Assembly: GCA_025345505.1 (NCBI GenBank)
Contig: JANVCC010000076.1
Span: 12,540,057 to 12,604,056 of the forward strand
Length of the DNA: 64,000 nt
From: Todiramphus chloris collaris
Lineage: Eukaryota > Chordata > Aves > Coraciiformes > Alcedinidae
Direction of reading: 5' to 3'
Shown here: in pieces, positions 1 to 10,612 of the stretch
How the letters are laid out: each line of letters begins with the position of its first letter
Position numbering within the stretch: position 1 is the stretch's first letter
The notes under the pieces: model-generated
Database searches by the model: none
Told to the model about the DNA's origin: nothing
The model's input: the letters and a program-made list of their open reading frames with translations, nothing else
Made by a program: the position numbers and the translations under genes

Positions 1-2654
1 TCCAGAGTTAAGTTGGTCTCCAGTTGGCAGAGGTATAAGGAGTAAAAAAACTCAAAGCAAAGAACAGCTTTCTGAAATAGGATTTAAATCTAGGGATGCA
101 GAAGTGCACAGACTGGGCAAGCCCAGTTCACTGGTAATGCTCCCAGGCTGCATCTTCTAACCCAGGATGCACACAGATTTTCACAACACCCATATTAACT
201 GCTCTCATCCAAAAGCTGTTGCAGCTCATCTCTTCTCCAGAGAACTATTTTTATGAAGAACCATCCATCCTGACAGAAATTGTAACAGAAAGAAAAGACT
301 ATTTATTTTTGTTATGGTAAACTTTGTTCTTGTATAATCAGTGTCTAAGTGCTATTCAATCACCAGTTTTCAAAAGTAGACACAGGCTTCTGACAGCAGG
401 GCAAGTTCTTTTTTGTTTATGGAAGAGGAAAATCTTAATGGTGATTTCCCTTCCTTCCATGCAGATTTCCAGTTCATCCTGCAGAGTTTCCCCTGTCAGA
501 GCTGCCTCCACCACACTGTAAATGCCTCTGCCAGTCTCTTGCTTAGCCTGGGCAAGAGCAGCAGCGCTCTCTGTCTCCACAGGATTTCATGTCTGTTCCT
601 GCATGATGGCCAATCCAGAGCTGGATCTTTAATGTACAAATTAACAAGTCAATACACATTTAACACATGCATTTTTTTTGCCACTACGTTTTCATTCATT
701 TTTAGCTTCCAGTCTTTTTGGACCTGTCTGATGCTCCCTGAACCCCAGAGGCATTAGGTTAGGCTATCCAGACTGGATTTGACACGTTCCCTGATGCAGT
801 TAAGTTCAAAGATGGTTAGAGAGAGGTTTCAAACATCTGACTGCAGGAAAGGCAGGGTGCTGAGGAGCTGGGATAATCCCAGATCCTCTGCTGAAGGAGA
901 TAACAGAGGGCCTGCAAAGCTCTTTCTTACCAGCCCTCAAGGTAGATCAGCCTCTGTAATCATTCTGCTTAGTAGGATAGGAGTGGAGAACCAAAAGGGC
1001 TGTAAAGAAGTAACATTTAAAACAAATGCCAACCCAAACCAGAAATAAATATTTGGTGCATGAATTTGCCAAGACACATCTTAAGTCCTGACCTCTATGA
1101 GAAAATAAATTCATTATTAGAATTAAAAGTGTCCTCAACCTGGAAATAGTCCAGCCATTGATGAGAAAAATGTACAGTTCCAGGACAGACAGTAACACGT
1201 TTTTTTGGCTGGAAAATATGAAAACTATTACCTCTGGGGAAAATTAATCCAAAACAAAGACATTCACATGGAGCTCAGAGAACAGCATCAAAGGAACTGT
1301 AGTTCTGGAGGAACAAATGTTTGAGGAGAGATCATAAAAGCTAAATATGAGTATTTGGTTAAGCACTAATTTAATAAAGGATGAAGAGATAAATCTATAA
1401 CTATTTAATTTGCAAAATGCTAATATTATTGGTGAAGAATACTTTTATTTTTTAAAAAAGCATTGAGAAGTTTATTTTCCAGCATATACACATCAAAATT
1501 ATGGAGAGAAAAACGAATACACTTATTTCTTAAACATCCCATGGAAACATTAAAGCCAGTTCTTAGTCAAATCCTATCTGAATCAAAGTTTTCAGCAAAT
1601 AAAATACAATATGGGGTGGGGGAGGGGATAGAGAGAAAAGTGGAGGCTTGCTTGTGATTTCTATATTAGGTTCTTTAAGAAATTTCTACTCCAGGGTTTT
1701 TTGATAGTAGAAGTTTCACACCACATGATGACTTGCAGTGGAAAGACTCGTTAGACCTCGGCTGGGGAAAAACATAAGGGCAAGCCCAATGAAGCCTGCA
1801 GTATCCTTACCAAACTAAATCTTTATGGAAATCAAGGGAATAAAATCAGTGCTCATGTTAGGCTTTGAAGACAGCTGAGCTCAGCAATAACACTAATAGC
1901 AGCAGTAACATGAAAGATGAAATGTGGTTATCGTGATGAATCCCTCTACATGCAAGGTAACAGACTGAGAGCAATATATAACATTCATTATTCTTATCAG
2001 CCTGTGATGACAAGAGAACTAATAGTAATTTAAATTACCAAGACAATGAAGCCTCTGATTATTAAATTAACTTACAGCTTTATGAAATGAAAGATACTCC
2101 ATTTTTTTTTAACATTGGTGACTTTTATCTCCAACTTCGCAATACCTGATAATAAATGAAGAATTTCAGAGTCAAGAGACAGATTCTTGTGTGAATATAA
2201 GCTTCTTATTTGATATTCTTTTTTTTTGTATGTTTTTTTGTTTGTTTGTTTTGTTTTCCAAAACACTTATTCATGCTATCATAATCAAAGACACTCACTG
2301 TTATAACTTTTCAGAATAGATTTTCACTGAACAAAACCTCTGTACTGCAACTAATTCATTGTTTTTTTACAAGTGAATGCGTATCACAGAAAGATGACAA
2401 GATCAGTGTCTGCTTTGGCTATGGTGAGCTGTGATGGACCAGAACCTGCATCTAGCATAACATCTTCATGGCCAAAACTCATTATAAAACATTGAAAGTA
2501 ACAGCTGGGTTTGAAAGGTGTGCACACCTAATAAACCTCAGGCAGATGCTTAACACTTTCATATCCTGAAATACCCAGGCAGGCTAGAAATGAGACAAAA
2601 GCAGCAAGGCTTAGCTTGAAGAATTTTTTTGCTGTTGCTATTGAAGACAAGTTT

Positions 2655-2850
2655 AACAGACAATGCCGAGGGCCAGGACAGTGCCAGTCATATCCTCACC
2701 TCTGCGGGTGAAACCCAGGGCACAGAGATGCGTGCTGCCCTCCTGAGCACAGGCTAGGGCTGCTGCCACCACCAGCTCCCCAAGGCAGCCAAGGGCAGCT
2801 CCGAGGGAATTCCTGCCTCAGTGAGAACCTCAGGGGCAACAAACATGCAA
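2655..2850. other. GC-rich patch in AT-rich surroundings
   Basis: The composition changes here to G+C-rich, with several CAG/CTG-type triplets and runs such as CCACCACCAGCTCCCC. No long open frame, splice-flanked exon or repeat family was recognised. It could be an old retroelement remnant or a small regulatory patch, and CpG dinucleotides are few. Little more can be said from the sequence. Confidence 0.3.
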
Positions 2851-3016
2851 AATCTACCCTTCCAACCATACCATGAATTTCATCAGACTTGAAAGGTAGG
2901 GGTTTGGCTAGCTTCCAGTTTTAACAGAAATTAAGACTGCCTTTCAAGCTGCTAAGGTGGCCAGATCCTATCAATTCTCCCTATGTTGTGAATAACTTCC
3001 CTGACATCAATCTGGG

Positions 3017-3080
3017 TTTTCTTTTTTGTTGTTGGTTTATTGTTTGTTTGGTTGGTTTTGTTTGTTTGTTTGGTTTGGTA
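3017..3080. repeat. T/G-rich low-complexity tract
   Basis: The tract is made of repeated TTTG, TTGG and GTTT units on the plus strand, so the minus strand is A/C-rich. A similar tract lies at about 2218-2258. Such A/C versus T/G tracts recur in this window at 19876-19968 and 50049-50155. Confidence 0.7.
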
Positions 3081-4817
3081 ACACTGCTGTTATTTTGAAC
3101 GGGGGTCTCAACACACAGGCACAGAAAATGAGTTTTTAAAAGATGAATTAAAAAAGTTGTAATTCTAACACTATGGCTAAGAGATTATTCTGTCAGGGCA
3201 AAAAAAGAGAAATAGCCATTTTAATTATCTGACTTAATAGATGAGCTATAATCCTGCAGTAGCCTGTGATGTGAAAACCAAGGTATGGGTTGGTACTGTG
3301 GGGCACCCTTGGGCTCAGAGTGCCACCTTGTGCTGGGCAGGGAGCAGGAAGCTGCTCCCAAAGGGCAGCCCTACAGCAGTGGCACCATCTCTTGCCCCTC
3401 AAATTTCAACCTCCATGCTTACATAAGCCCAGAAGTTTTGTTTGATAGGTTTTAACATAGGTACTACACATTCAGCTTTTTGGTGCGATTAATCTTGGTG
3501 AGTCCTATCCCTGAGCCCTTAGTAACTTGCCTCCCATCCTACATGTTGAGTCTGCCATAAATGGAGCAGCCACACTCACTGGTAGAGGCATCTTACAGCC
3601 TAAGGAACATTGCCATGTGGAGGCATCCCTCTGGTGTCACACCCCACAGCTTCAGTCCGTTGGTGCAACTAAAATAGGCTATGAATAGAGTTCCAAACAG
3701 GAGGCAAGGCAGAAACTTGTTCAGGCTCAGGTAAGAATTTAACTGAATTACAACAAACTGAATTCCCCACAGGCAATGCGCTTTGCATTTCTGACTGATT
3801 TAACTTTCTTTCCTCAGCAGAAAAAGGGTGTAAAAGAAGCTCAGCTATAAAATTGATTGCAAAAATCCCATTGAATTCAGTCATTAAATTACAGCAGCAT
3901 TAGATCAGAAATATGGTCTTTGGTATTTTCCCTCTCCCTCTCCCAAAAAGCGGAAAGAACAACTGTTTTAAGCTTTCTCCCCTCCTTACTTCATGAAAAA
4001 AAAATAAAATCAGAATAAAGCCTTAGGAGAGACCTACCAGAGAGTATTTAAAAATACTTGATGGTTGTACAGAATCATTTTTTATTATAGTTAATCAACA
4101 ATCTATAAATAGTACTCAGCTTCAGCAATGGATTGTCAAATGTTCACTACATTAGGAGAAGGATTAAGCCACAGCTTTTTGATCTACTGAGAGAACATTA
4201 TCAAATCAGTGTATACAAGAATACTATATCAAATGCATATTATTTATACAAAGCATGCCAGCAGGAGGATGGAGAAGCTCAGTGGTCCCAAATCACTCAG
4301 TATCACTCTGGAGTACTTCTTTACTGTCAAGTGTTGTCCTTAGCAAGAGGTAGGCACTAATCTTATCTACACAATGATGTAGTATGTGACTGATGAAAAT
4401 GTGCTTTATGCAAAATGGAATTCAGCATGTGGGGGAAAGGATTATGTGGTAAACTGGAGGGCAGACTCTGTCCTGCTGGGTAGCTGCAGCAGTTTTTCCC
4501 CTGCTACTCATCATTCAAAGCAGCACTTGGAAAAGTGTCTGGCTGTGTTTTCCCCTGCACGGGAGAGAGGGAGCTCAGTGGCAAAATACTGTGGCACACA
4601 ATGCACAAGAAGCTGCAGAGGTAATAGCATGCTCAGATTGCAGAAGTGGAGGCTGAGGAAGGATGGGATGGCTGGGTTGAAGACAGCCAGATTCTTCTCA
4701 GAGGTACACACTGAAAGCACAAGATGCAATGGTCATGGGTAGGAGCAAGGGAAATTCCAAGTAATTTTTTTTTTTCTTTCCTCTCCTCAGATTAAGGTGA
4801 TCAAGCATCACAAAAGG

Positions 4818-4957
4818 ATGCCTGGAGAGATGTGAAATCTCTGTTCTTGCAGATACTCAAAACTCCCCTGGACAAGTGCCTGGTCTGACTTAGATGTTGG
4901 TCTTGCTGGAATAATGGTAGGACTAGAGACCTCCAGAGGTCCCATTTAGCTTGAATG
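4818..4957 (+). mobile_element. CR1 LINE 3'-UTR fragment
   Basis: The sequence follows the CR1 3' end in order: a GCCTGGAGAG-like start, then the segment reading 'gatactcaaaactcccctggac', then a GTTGGTCTTGCTGG-like stretch, and finally GGACTAGAGACCTCCAGAGGTCCC. The terminal octamer repeats are not preserved. It is 5'-truncated, as most CR1 copies are, and noncoding. It lies directly upstream of the larger CR1 element and in the same orientation, so it is probably a separate older insertion. The family assignment is by recognition of the CR1 3' consensus pattern, not by search. Confidence 0.75.
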
Positions 4958-5166
4958 AGGCCACGAAACTAGAAAGCACATGAGTAAGCCAAAGAAAATC
5001 TGTTAGTTGCCTGTATGAGAGATGGTAAAGGCTGGTAACTTGGTCAGGAAATACATTTGTGAGAGCACAGGGTGAGCAACCAGTATGTGCCTCTGTGGGT
5101 GTCGCAGCTCGTAGGGCAGGGTGCTGAGCCTCTGCCAGCGTACAGGATAAGGTCAATCCCTCTAAT

Positions 5167-5557
5167 GTGTCAGACAAACTCCCTGCACTAGTAAACCCCT
5201 CTGAGTATCACCCCTTTTTAATATTTCAGGTGTGTAGTGACAAAGGGGATAGAAGCCCAAAATCAGTTAAAAAAGATTTTAGAGCCTTGGGACAGCTGCT
5301 TAAGGGATCAGGAATGCAAGTTGTGTTCTCCTCTATCCCTTCAATGGCAATCACAAGTGAGGAAACTGATAGGAAGAGTCAACAGGTCAACTCATGGCTC
5401 TGGGACCGGTGTTATCAGCAGGGCTTTGGTTTTTTTATCATGGGCTTCTATACGAGATGCATGCTGGTGGCACGTGGGATGTACCTGTCCCAGAGGGGTA
5501 GAGGATTTTGGGGCAGGAGTTAGCAGGGCTCATTGACAGGGCTTTAAACTAGATATG
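5167..5557 (+). pseudogene. CR1 ORF1 C-terminal esterase-like domain remnant
   Basis: The translation (frame opening with a GTG codon, so not a true start) contains 'KLPALV.PSEYHPFLIF', then 'DFRALGQLLKGSG', 'QVVFSSIPS' and 'WCYQQGFGFF'-like blocks. It ends with a 'YLSQRG' motif, the usual order in the C-terminal part of CR1 ORF1 proteins, which carry an SGNH/esterase-like fold. The final 'ELAGLIDRALN' block is readable only in another frame (about 5516-5550), so a frameshift lies near 5505. The N-terminal half of ORF1, including the GDS nucleophile block, is not recognisable upstream. In CR1 elements this protein is thought to bind RNA or membranes during retrotransposition. Here it is a decayed fragment. 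Confidence 0.75.
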
Positions 5558-5691
5558 AAGGGGGAAGGGGAGATAACTGGGCCTGTTAGGAATAAGCCCA
5601 GGGGAAGCATGTCAGGACTTGAATGATGGTGGACTAGTGAGGACTACGGCTCTGACATTTCATTTAGAGGAGGGATGGCTGTTTAGAAATC

Positions 5692-6798
5692 ATGGAAGCA
5701 CCTGAGAAGGGTCTGTTAGGAAATGGGGCCCACACTCACAAGAAGGTGTTGGAATCATTAGCTTGTCTGAAGTGCATCTATACCAATGCATGTAGTATGA
5801 GCAACAAACACGGGGAGCTTGAAGCCATGATACACCAGGAAAACTATGACATAGTGGCTATCACAGAAATGTGGTGGGATGCCTCACATGACTGGAGTGC
5901 CACAATTGATGTCTACAAGCTCTTCAGGAGGGATAGACAGGGTAGAAGAGGCAGTGGAGTGGCCCTGTATGTTAGAGAATGCTATGAGAGACCGGAAATC
6001 AAATATCGTGATGACAGGGTTGGGAATGTTTGCATTAGGTTAAGGGCCAATAAAGCTGATAGCACTGTAGGAGTATGCTATAGACCTCCCAACCAGAGCA
6101 GTGAGGTGAATGAAGCTTTCTATAAGCAGCTGGGAGAAATCTCACAGTCAGTTGCTGTTGTTCTTGTAGGGGATTTTAACCTCCCAGGTATCTGCTGGGA
6201 ATACAACACAGCAGAGAGGGAGCAATCCAAGAGGTTCCTGGAATGTATGGAGGACTTCCTCACACAGCTGGTAAGAGAGCTGACCAGGGAAGGTGCCCTC
6301 CTGGACCTGCTTCTTGTGAACAGGGAAGAACTTGTGGGGGAAGTAAAGGTTGGAGGCTGTCTGGGTCACAGTGAGGATAGATTGGATCAATGGGCCACTG
6401 TTAACGGTATGAACTTCAACAAAGCCAAGTGCCAGAGCCTGCACTTGGACCACAAGAACCCCATGCAACGCTACAGGCTTGGGATAGTGTGGCTGGAAAG
6501 CTGTCTGGTAGAAAAGGACCTGGGGGTTCCAATTGACACGTGGCTGAACATGAGCCATCAGTGTGCCCAGGTGACCAAGAAAGCCGATGGCATCCTGGCT
6601 TGTGTTAGAAATAATATGAGCCACAGCAGTAGGGAGGTGATTGTCCCCGTGTCCTCAGCACTGGGGAGGCCTCACCTCGAGTGCTGTGTCCAGTTTGGGG
6701 CACCTCAGTACAAGAGAGATATCGAGGGGCTGGAGCGGGTGCAGAGGAGGGCAATGAAGCTGGTGAAGGGCCTGGAGAATATATCTTATGAAGAGTGA
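5692..6798 (+). pseudogene. CR1 ORF2 fusion frame: truncated endonuclease plus reverse-transcriptase C-terminal part
   Basis: A 368-codon open frame. Residues about 25-225 match the CR1 apurinic-like endonuclease: '[18 protein letters not shown]' near residue 30, '[12 protein letters not shown]' near 57, 'GVALYVRE' near 87, '[10 protein letters not shown]' near 125, and the metal/phosphate-binding '[11 protein letters not shown]' near 160. The final endonuclease motif (SDHE in intact CR1) is cut after 'GCLGHSE'. From about residue 230 the frame continues with the C-terminal reverse-transcriptase and connection region: '[14 protein letters not shown]', '[17 protein letters not shown]' and '[15 protein letters not shown]'. 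All polymerase catalytic motifs, including the YxDD box, are missing. A TGA then interrupts the frame, after which 'LKELGLFSLRKRRVRGDLI' continues in frame to about 6862. The ATG at 5692 is just the first Met and is probably not the ancestral start. This is not a host gene. Confidence 0.85.
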
Positions 6799-6933
6799 TT
6801 GAAGGAGCTGGGACTGTTTAGTTTGAGGAAGAGGAGGGTAAGGGGAGACCTCATCACTCTCCATAACCTAAATGATATTATGATACTAAGAGAAGCCTTT
6901 AAAGATTCCATCATGTTGCATCTTGACTGCATG

Positions 6934-6987
6934 CCCCTTCCCTTCCCTTCCCTTCCCTTCCCTTCCCTTCCCTTCCCTTCCCTTCTT
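6934..6987 (+). repeat. (CCCTT)n microsatellite
   Basis: About ten and a half tandem CCTTC units form a pure pyrimidine tract on the plus strand, starting about 40 bases after the end of the CR1 element. Frames read through it give artificial repeated peptides (SLPFP on the plus strand, KGREG on the minus strand). Confidence 0.97.
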
Positions 6988-9900
6988 CAAAAACCTTTGT
7001 AAGCTCTGCTTGAATTCCATAAATAAAATCTTTTTGTTTGCTTTAACCTTATCCTGGCTTGAATTAAAAATGAGTCTCACAGTCTTTAAACTCATGACAG
7101 CATGTAAAATCACATCTGTGTACTCTTCCCCATATAGCCAGAAAGGTACAAATTGCATCCTTGCCTAACTGCTCTGGGGGGTGAGGAGTTGCTAACATCG
7201 TAGTGTAGTTCATTTTAGCCCCGAAGGCTTGAACTATTTTGCATAAGAACTTGTGATAGTTCATTGAGAACTGGGTTTGGGGAAGAAATCAGCTCATCTT
7301 TTTCATTCTGGTATGCCCAGCACACTCATCAGCTTTCCAGAGCAGTACGTTTGTGAGAGCAAGCCTGCTGTTGGAAACTGGGAAACGGCACTTTTGAGTC
7401 ATATCAAAATATCAATTGCATTTTACTACACTATAATTTGTAGGAAACAACTGTAAAAGTCTTCATTTAGAGGGTATGGTTCAAATCCTGTTTCTTCTCT
7501 GACAAGTTATATCAAAGAAAATTTATTTGAGATAACCAGAAAAGAAAAAAAAAGCAAAACAACAGACTGTGAAGTGTTTAATATTTTAAACACAGAACAA
7601 CAACAAAGCCACAAGCTAGAATTAAACAAGTTAAAATTACTTTTCTTTGGTCCTTTTTACATCTCCTGAAATCATGCCTGGCCAGCATCCCAGCATGACC
7701 TGGGAGGCACTAATGAAAGACTCAATCTAACATAGATAATTAGGTCCTTTACTGGATACATAGTTAAGTACTGTATAGATAATTATTGGTTTACATCTCA
7801 AAGAGAAATTCACAGTCTCTTACTGTGGAGTTAAAATGAAATAGTAAAAATATTTTGGACTTGATTTAGAAGTGCTTTGTTCTTTTCAAATAATCATCAC
7901 AGCAAGAGGAAGGTGCTACAGTAGAGATTTCTTTTCTTAGGAAGACCAGGAAGCCTCTTAAAGCACTGGGAGATGAAAGGGGGCACCCAAATCCATTCTT
8001 TCTATGATGAAGTCCTCTTAAAACAGGACCACTGCTGCTTCCATTACTATGACAAGGGCTTGTCCCAGGACTTTGCTCTTCTGAGCCAGGACTTTCTGAC
8101 ATTTTGCAGCCAAGGTTTACTCATGGCCAACTTTACTCCCGTGCTTTTCCTGACACCACTCTCTGAGTTACGTAGCTTTTTATTCACCAAAGTTCAAAGG
8201 CACTAATCTTGCCCCCTGCCCTGCTTTACAAAAAGAAAGAACTAACCTTTGTATTATCTAATACATTCATCACTTATTCAAATCCCAACACCACCAGCTT
8301 TCATCAATTTGTTGAACCTTTTTGTCATGGGCTTTACTTTGAGCTACAGCTGCTGGAGGAAAAAAAAAAAAAAACCCCAAAACCACAGAAGTAACCAATT
8401 AAGTGATGTTTTTCTGCTGATGCTAGTTACAAAGGGAAACTTAAGTGTGGCTCAGGGGAACTCTGGAATCTCAAAAATCAGAAGACAAGTAATAAATTTT
8501 TAACAAGACCTACAAAGCATGCTGTATATTATTTTAGTGCTATTTGAGGGGTCTGTCTCAGGAGTTTGGTAATACTGCAGTAAGTGCGTGATTTTGAGGG
8601 TTACTACAAGTTTCAATGTTTTCTTTTGGGTGGTTGTTAAAAATTAAAAATTGCATGATGTTCTTCATCCACTTAGTTTTCCTCCCACCTTCCCCAGACC
8701 ATCTCTATTTTTCTTTAGGAGCTGTCTGAGCAGAGCCATCTGTCAAATGTCACATCAGAAACACGTGAACACAGACAAGATCCCTGTCCTATCTCACTCA
8801 TCCTGCCTCTGTCAACAAGGACACAGCTTCAGACTTACCTAGCCCATGACTACCTCTAGCTTGTTTCCAGGAAAGAGCAGCTGACCATCACCAGAAATTC
8901 TCATGTAATGTTGTCCATCTCACACCAAGCAATGGCTCCTACTTTCTTAGGGACAACTCAAGAACAGACTGGGGATAGTGGTATATTGGATGAACTGTTC
9001 TTCTGTGCAAAGAACTTCTAGACATCCTCTTCCTCCATGGCTTCCTGAAACTTCCCCACTCTACAACTGGATGAGAGCCCATCTTTGTACAGTCAGAAGC
9101 CCCTGAGGTCTGGAGTGCACTACTACATCTGGCTCATAACCTGGATAATTGCTGAGGCACCTTTGTTCCAGGAGACCTGCTATCAATCTCATTTATTGGC
9201 TGTACTGTAGGACTGTAAAAAGCAGTAAAAAGGAAAACACTTGGATAGAGTTACCTGCAATATGCTCTTCAGCTTGTTTCTGTACTCCTACTGACTGCAC
9301 GAATACAGGCAGCAGTAGCAGTTTTATGCCATCACCATCCCATTTGGACAAGGTGCCCCCAATATATTGTTCCCTTCCTGTATTTCCCCACCCACATCCA
9401 TTTCAACTCTCTCACCTCATAACAACATTATTAGTAATTTGCAAAACCCATGCCTATGCCAAATGCAACAGCAGAATTCTTACCAATTTCACTGACATTA
9501 TATATTATCAAATGGGAGAAGGTGATGACAACAAGTGGACAGATTTTAGCTGTAGTTCCATTGCATCTCTCGCTCAATACTGGTGATAAAATCCCACATT
9601 CCCTCCTCCCTACCTGTGCCCGTTGGCATAAACCACAGCAAGACTCAAACACCTACATTTTTTGTATCTTACTTCATGCAATATATTGCCTTCTGAGCCA
9701 TGCAATTACTTCCAACATGTAAGGCCTGGTTGAATACAGAATTTAAGTACAGGCATGGCTCTGCAGGCTTAATGTCCTGTGAAATCTGCTGCAGCTACAC
9801 CGTCCTTTTCAAGCACAGACATCTAAAGATCTACAACATGCTGGTAAGCCAGCTTGGAAGCAACTTTAATTGCACATAACCAAAGCCAGGACAAGAGAGG

Positions 9901-10594
9901 ACAAAACAGCTCTGGCTAAAGCAGGAGTGACGCTGGAGTAGGACGTCAGTGGCAGTCCACGTGGGGCCAGATACGCTGCATCTCTTGGGATCAGGCCCAT
10001 CGTAAGCGTGACATAATTAGAATGTGTATTTATAGTTTATTAGGGAAACAGATGAAATGGAATGAGGATTAGAAGATCCTGTCTAATCCTCTTTGCAAAT
10101 AAGTTTTTTTTTAAGACTTAAGACTTGTATATGATTTATAACATTCAGAAATGAAGTAATTTCTGATTAAGTTTTATTACTACACTAAAAATGAATTTTG
10201 TTGTGATTTTTTTTTTGTTACTAAAATACCATAAAAATGCAAATCCAGAGGGATTCTTCATCTGCTTAGTATTAATATCCATCTATGAAATCAAATAAGT
10301 TAAAATTTATCTAACAGTCACACTTTTAGGAAAAAGAACCCCCATTTTGGCAAGATGCATCTATTTTTCAGTAGCACCAAAAAAAAAAAGTTATAACTTT
10401 CCTGGCTAGTGCAGCTGTCATTTCAGACAAAACCCTCTATTATCTCAACAGCCATCCTCAAAGAAAGAAAGCCTGCAACATGAAAACGACTACAATAAAG
10501 ATATTAACATTAAAATATATATATTTGTTGAAGTTTTTTAGATTCAGTTAACTTAATAATGATTGTAATATCTCTGGCACTAAGATAAAGCTTA

Positions 10595-10612
10595 AATGTC
10601 AAGCTTGACATT
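10595..10612. repeat. Perfect 18-bp palindrome
   Basis: AATGTCAAGCTTGACATT is its own reverse complement, centred on a HindIII-like AAGCTT. It lies in AT-rich noncoding DNA with no neighbouring gene. It may be a chance occurrence or a dimeric transcription-factor site. No repeat family was recognised around it. Confidence 0.9.

Larger units (their letters stand above)
1..4817. other. Unique AT-rich noncoding stretch
   Basis: No coding gene or recognisable transposon is visible. Open frames are short (at most about 118 codons) and overlap on both strands without domain-like content. The stretch holds two T/G-rich low-complexity tracts (about 2218-2258 and 3017-3080) and a locally GC-rich patch near 2655-2850. 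It is consistent with avian intergenic or intronic DNA. Ancient repeats too diverged to recognise by eye may be present. Confidence 0.6.
5040..6892 (+). mobile_element. CR1 LINE, internally deleted, with ORF1 and ORF2 remnants
   Basis: This is a non-LTR retrotransposon copy in plus orientation. In order it contains an ORF1 esterase-domain remnant, a short inter-ORF spacer, and an ORF2 frame with most of an endonuclease joined to the last part of the reverse-transcriptase region. It ends with AATGATATTATGATACTAA, which matches the terminal octamer-like end of CR1. A full CR1 is about 4.5 kb, so two internal segments are missing. One junction is near 6370-6382, inside the endonuclease/RT region. 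The other is near 6862-6870, between the end of ORF2 and the 3' terminus. The 5' limit is approximate. A microsatellite (CCCTT) follows about 40 bases downstream. The copy cannot be autonomous because the reverse-transcriptase catalytic core is absent. Confidence 0.85.

Noticed and set aside
6148-6624. 158-codon minus-strand frame
   Set aside because: It is antisense to CR1 ORF2 and has no domain of its own.
5692-6798. 368-codon frame as a host gene
   Set aside because: Its translation is CR1 ORF2 from end to end, with the endonuclease and RT C-terminal blocks, so it belongs to the transposon.
6886-7158. Minus-strand frame with repeated KGREG units
   Set aside because: It is read through the CCCTT microsatellite; the repeats are not a protein feature.
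7478-7488. GGTTCAAATCC, a tRNA/SINE B-box-like sequence
   Set aside because: No A box, cloverleaf or SINE body surrounds it.
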